Origin: Rhizobium sp. BT03
Lineage (GTDB): Bacteria; Pseudomonadota; Alphaproteobacteria; Rhizobiales; Rhizobiaceae
Reading direction: 5' to 3'
Length of the DNA stretch: 64,000 bases
Assembly: GCF_030053155.1 (NCBI RefSeq)
Contig: NZ_CP125645.1
Span: forward strand, 124,001 to 188,000
In this document: in pieces, positions 62,884 through 64,000 of the stretch
Layout: every line of letters begins with the position of its first letter
Position numbering within the stretch: the first letter of the stretch is position 1
The notes under the pieces: generated by a model
What the model was told of the DNA's origin: nothing
Seen by the model: only the letters and a program-made list of their open reading frames with translations
Databases searched by the model: none
Translations under genes and position numbers: made by a program

Positions 62884-63362
62884 GCGCACAGCTTCTTGAC
62901 CGTACGCTGACATCCGTCCGGATCGGAGATCCCAACGGAACCTACCCGATCTTCGATGCCACCGGCTCGACCATCGCGCCGGGGCGGTGGAACACGTCGG
63001 GCAGCCCGATCATCTATACGAGTGAGCACTATTCGACGGCGCTGCTGGAAAAGCTCGTCCATGGCAGCGGCAGGCTGCCGCCCAACCAGCATTACGTCAC
63101 GATATCAATGCCGCGCGGGCTCAGCTATGAGATCTTTTCCGAGCCGGCGCTGCCGGGCTGGGACAGCATGCCGGCCGGCGTCAGCAAGGTTTTCGGCGAA
63201 AAGTGGTGCCAGGAAAAGCGCAGCGCCATCCTGCTGGTGCCGAGCGTCGTTGCCCGGGTCGACCGCAACGTGCTGATCAACCCGGCCCACCCGGAATTCC
63301 CATCGATCGCGGTCAGCCTCCACCAACCCGTCTACTGGGACCGCCGCTTGTTCGGCATGTGA
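62880..63362 (+). CDS. RES-domain toxin (NAD-degrading family)
   Basis: 160 residues forming a RES domain with the conserved Arg in GRWNTSGSPIIYTSEHYSTA (the family's R), the Glu in LLEKLVHGSGRLP and the Ser in NPAHPEFPSIAVSL. RES toxins such as MbcT degrade NAD+ and halt growth. The GTG start overlaps the antitoxin stop (GTGA), so translation is coupled. The pair lies on what appears to be a plasmid and may serve in its maintenance. Confidence 0.92.
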   Translation: MSAQLLDRTLTSVRIGDPNGTYPIFDATGSTIAPGRWNTSGSPIIYTSEHYSTALLEKLVHGSGRLPPNQHYVTISMPRGLSYEIFSEPALPGWDSMPAGVSKVFGEKWCQEKRSAILLVPSVVARVDRNVLINPAHPEFPSIAVSLHQPVYWDRRLFGM

Positions 63363-63544
63363 TAAGCCCAATTTTTCGCGCATCCTGGTCATGCTTCCGC
63401 ATCCCTTTCGACCGTTGCGCGCAAGGTCCGAACCTCGTTCTCATTTACCTTAAAAAGTAAGGCAAATTTGGTGCGTAGCTATGACGCACGGCTGTCCAAT
63501 TGACTCCTAAACTTGGGCATGTAATTGCTGATCCAATTTTGAAA

Positions 63545-64000
63545 ATGCAAGTAGAATATATGTATCATCTCGGCGAAGTTGTAATCCGGCGACTGCAGGA
63601 AAAGTTGATTAGATCGGTAAGGAAATTTGTTAGTAGAGGACAGCCTTACATTATAATGGATTTTCCATCCAATAAAGATCCAGGCCACCACGCAAGTTGG
63701 CTGGGATTGGCGAAGGTATTGCAGGAGGTAACAGGGCGCCTGCCGGTACTTACCGGCGGCTCTCTTCAAAGTATTAACGAGATAAAATCCACGCCCGGCG
63801 ACGCTCCAATATTCATTTGTGGGTGGTCCGACTTCGGAGATGCGCGGACCGGCAGAGACGATATTCGCTACCGGTTGGCGTGCAAATATCCGGATCGAAC
63901 CATCATTCAGATGCCTCAAACAGTCGATTTCGCCAACGAGGCCCTTATGGACTACGCGAAGCGTACGATTGGGAGGCATCGCAAATTTTTCTTTATGACG
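63545..64000 (+). CDS. Polysaccharide pyruvyl transferase-like protein (partial, runs off the right end)
   Basis: A frame open from ATG 63545 to the window edge encodes 152 residues: MQVEYMYHLGEVVIRRLQEK, GQPYIIMDFPSNKDPGHHAS, WLGLAKVLQEVTGRLPVLTG, and near the end RTIIQMPQTVDFANEALMDY. These match the start of exopolysaccharide pyruvyl transferases (ExoV/PssK/PssM type; LLDFPNxxNxGD and PQTI motifs), although GD is GH here. ATG 63560 is another start. It has lower GC than its neighbours. The minus-strand frame over the same area lacks any family likeness and was rejected. Confidence 0.75.
   Translation, partial: MQVEYMYHLGEVVIRRLQEKLIRSVRKFVSRGQPYIIMDFPSNKDPGHHASWLGLAKVLQEVTGRLPVLTGGSLQSINEIKSTPGDAPIFICGWSDFGDARTGRDDIRYRLACKYPDRTIIQMPQTVDFANEALMDYAKRTIGRHRKFFFMT

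Noticed and set aside
63479..63979. A 166-codon minus-strand frame at the right edge
   Set aside because: The plus strand over the same area encodes a pyruvyl-transferase-like N-terminus; the minus product has no family likeness.

Overview
The window looks like a plasmid segment (chromid or large plasmid) from a Rhizobium of the R. etli / R. leguminosarum group. The evidence is a complete repABC cassette with parS sites and an antisense ctRNA, a high-GC alphaproteobacterial coding style, and gene orders known from rhizobial plasmids. The repABC cassette lies next to an initiating sugar transferase and a CapD-type dehydratase, matching the plasmid-borne lps-beta locus of R. etli. The glpR-glpD-glpSTPQUV-glpK order matches the plasmid-borne glycerol locus of R. 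leguminosarum. I see no transposase, IS element, integrase, CRISPR array, tRNA or rRNA.

Left part (1-22.9 kb): an ATP-dependent urea/guanidine carboxylase operon (two associated DUF1989 proteins, carboxylase, allophanate hydrolase). An opposing three-gene operon follows (two Gfo/Idh/MocA oxidoreductases and a VOC protein), then a FAH-family enzyme, an AT-richer orphan gene and a methylmalonyl-CoA mutase. A probable organosulfur block comes next: a flavin-dependent monooxygenase, the MetNIQ-type importer and an MsuE-like FMN reductase. A fosmidomycin-resistance-type MFS pump and a small regulatory operon (XRE regulator plus a BTAD/TolB-N/TPR protein) close this part.

Replication and surface polysaccharide (23-31.3 kb): repA-repB-repC with two identical 16-bp parS palindromes and a counter-transcribed RNA between repB and repC, then the lps-beta-like pair and a convergent O-antigen ligase/polymerase-like gene.

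Middle (31.5-47.1 kb): small stress-type proteins, a GntR regulator with a near-palindromic operator in front of mannonate dehydratase, an aldose-1-epimerase-like protein, an ABC-F ATPase, small membrane and secreted proteins, a LysR/EamA-exporter divergon, a large SAM-domain/class III cyclase/AAA/TPR protein, and an hsp20 gene behind a probable ROSE RNA thermometer.

Right part (47.4-64 kb): the glycerol regulon, with helically phased TTCG repeats as candidate GlpR operators and an importer whose two ATPases have complementary defects. Then come a ribose-type sugar ABC transporter on the other strand, a Xre/RES toxin-antitoxin pair with its own operator repeats, and a polysaccharide pyruvyl transferase-like gene that runs off the right edge.

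Rhizobial palindromic elements occur at four places. In two of them the element itself supplies the stop codon of the neighbouring gene. In the three ABC operons a strong hairpin follows the solute-binding-protein gene.
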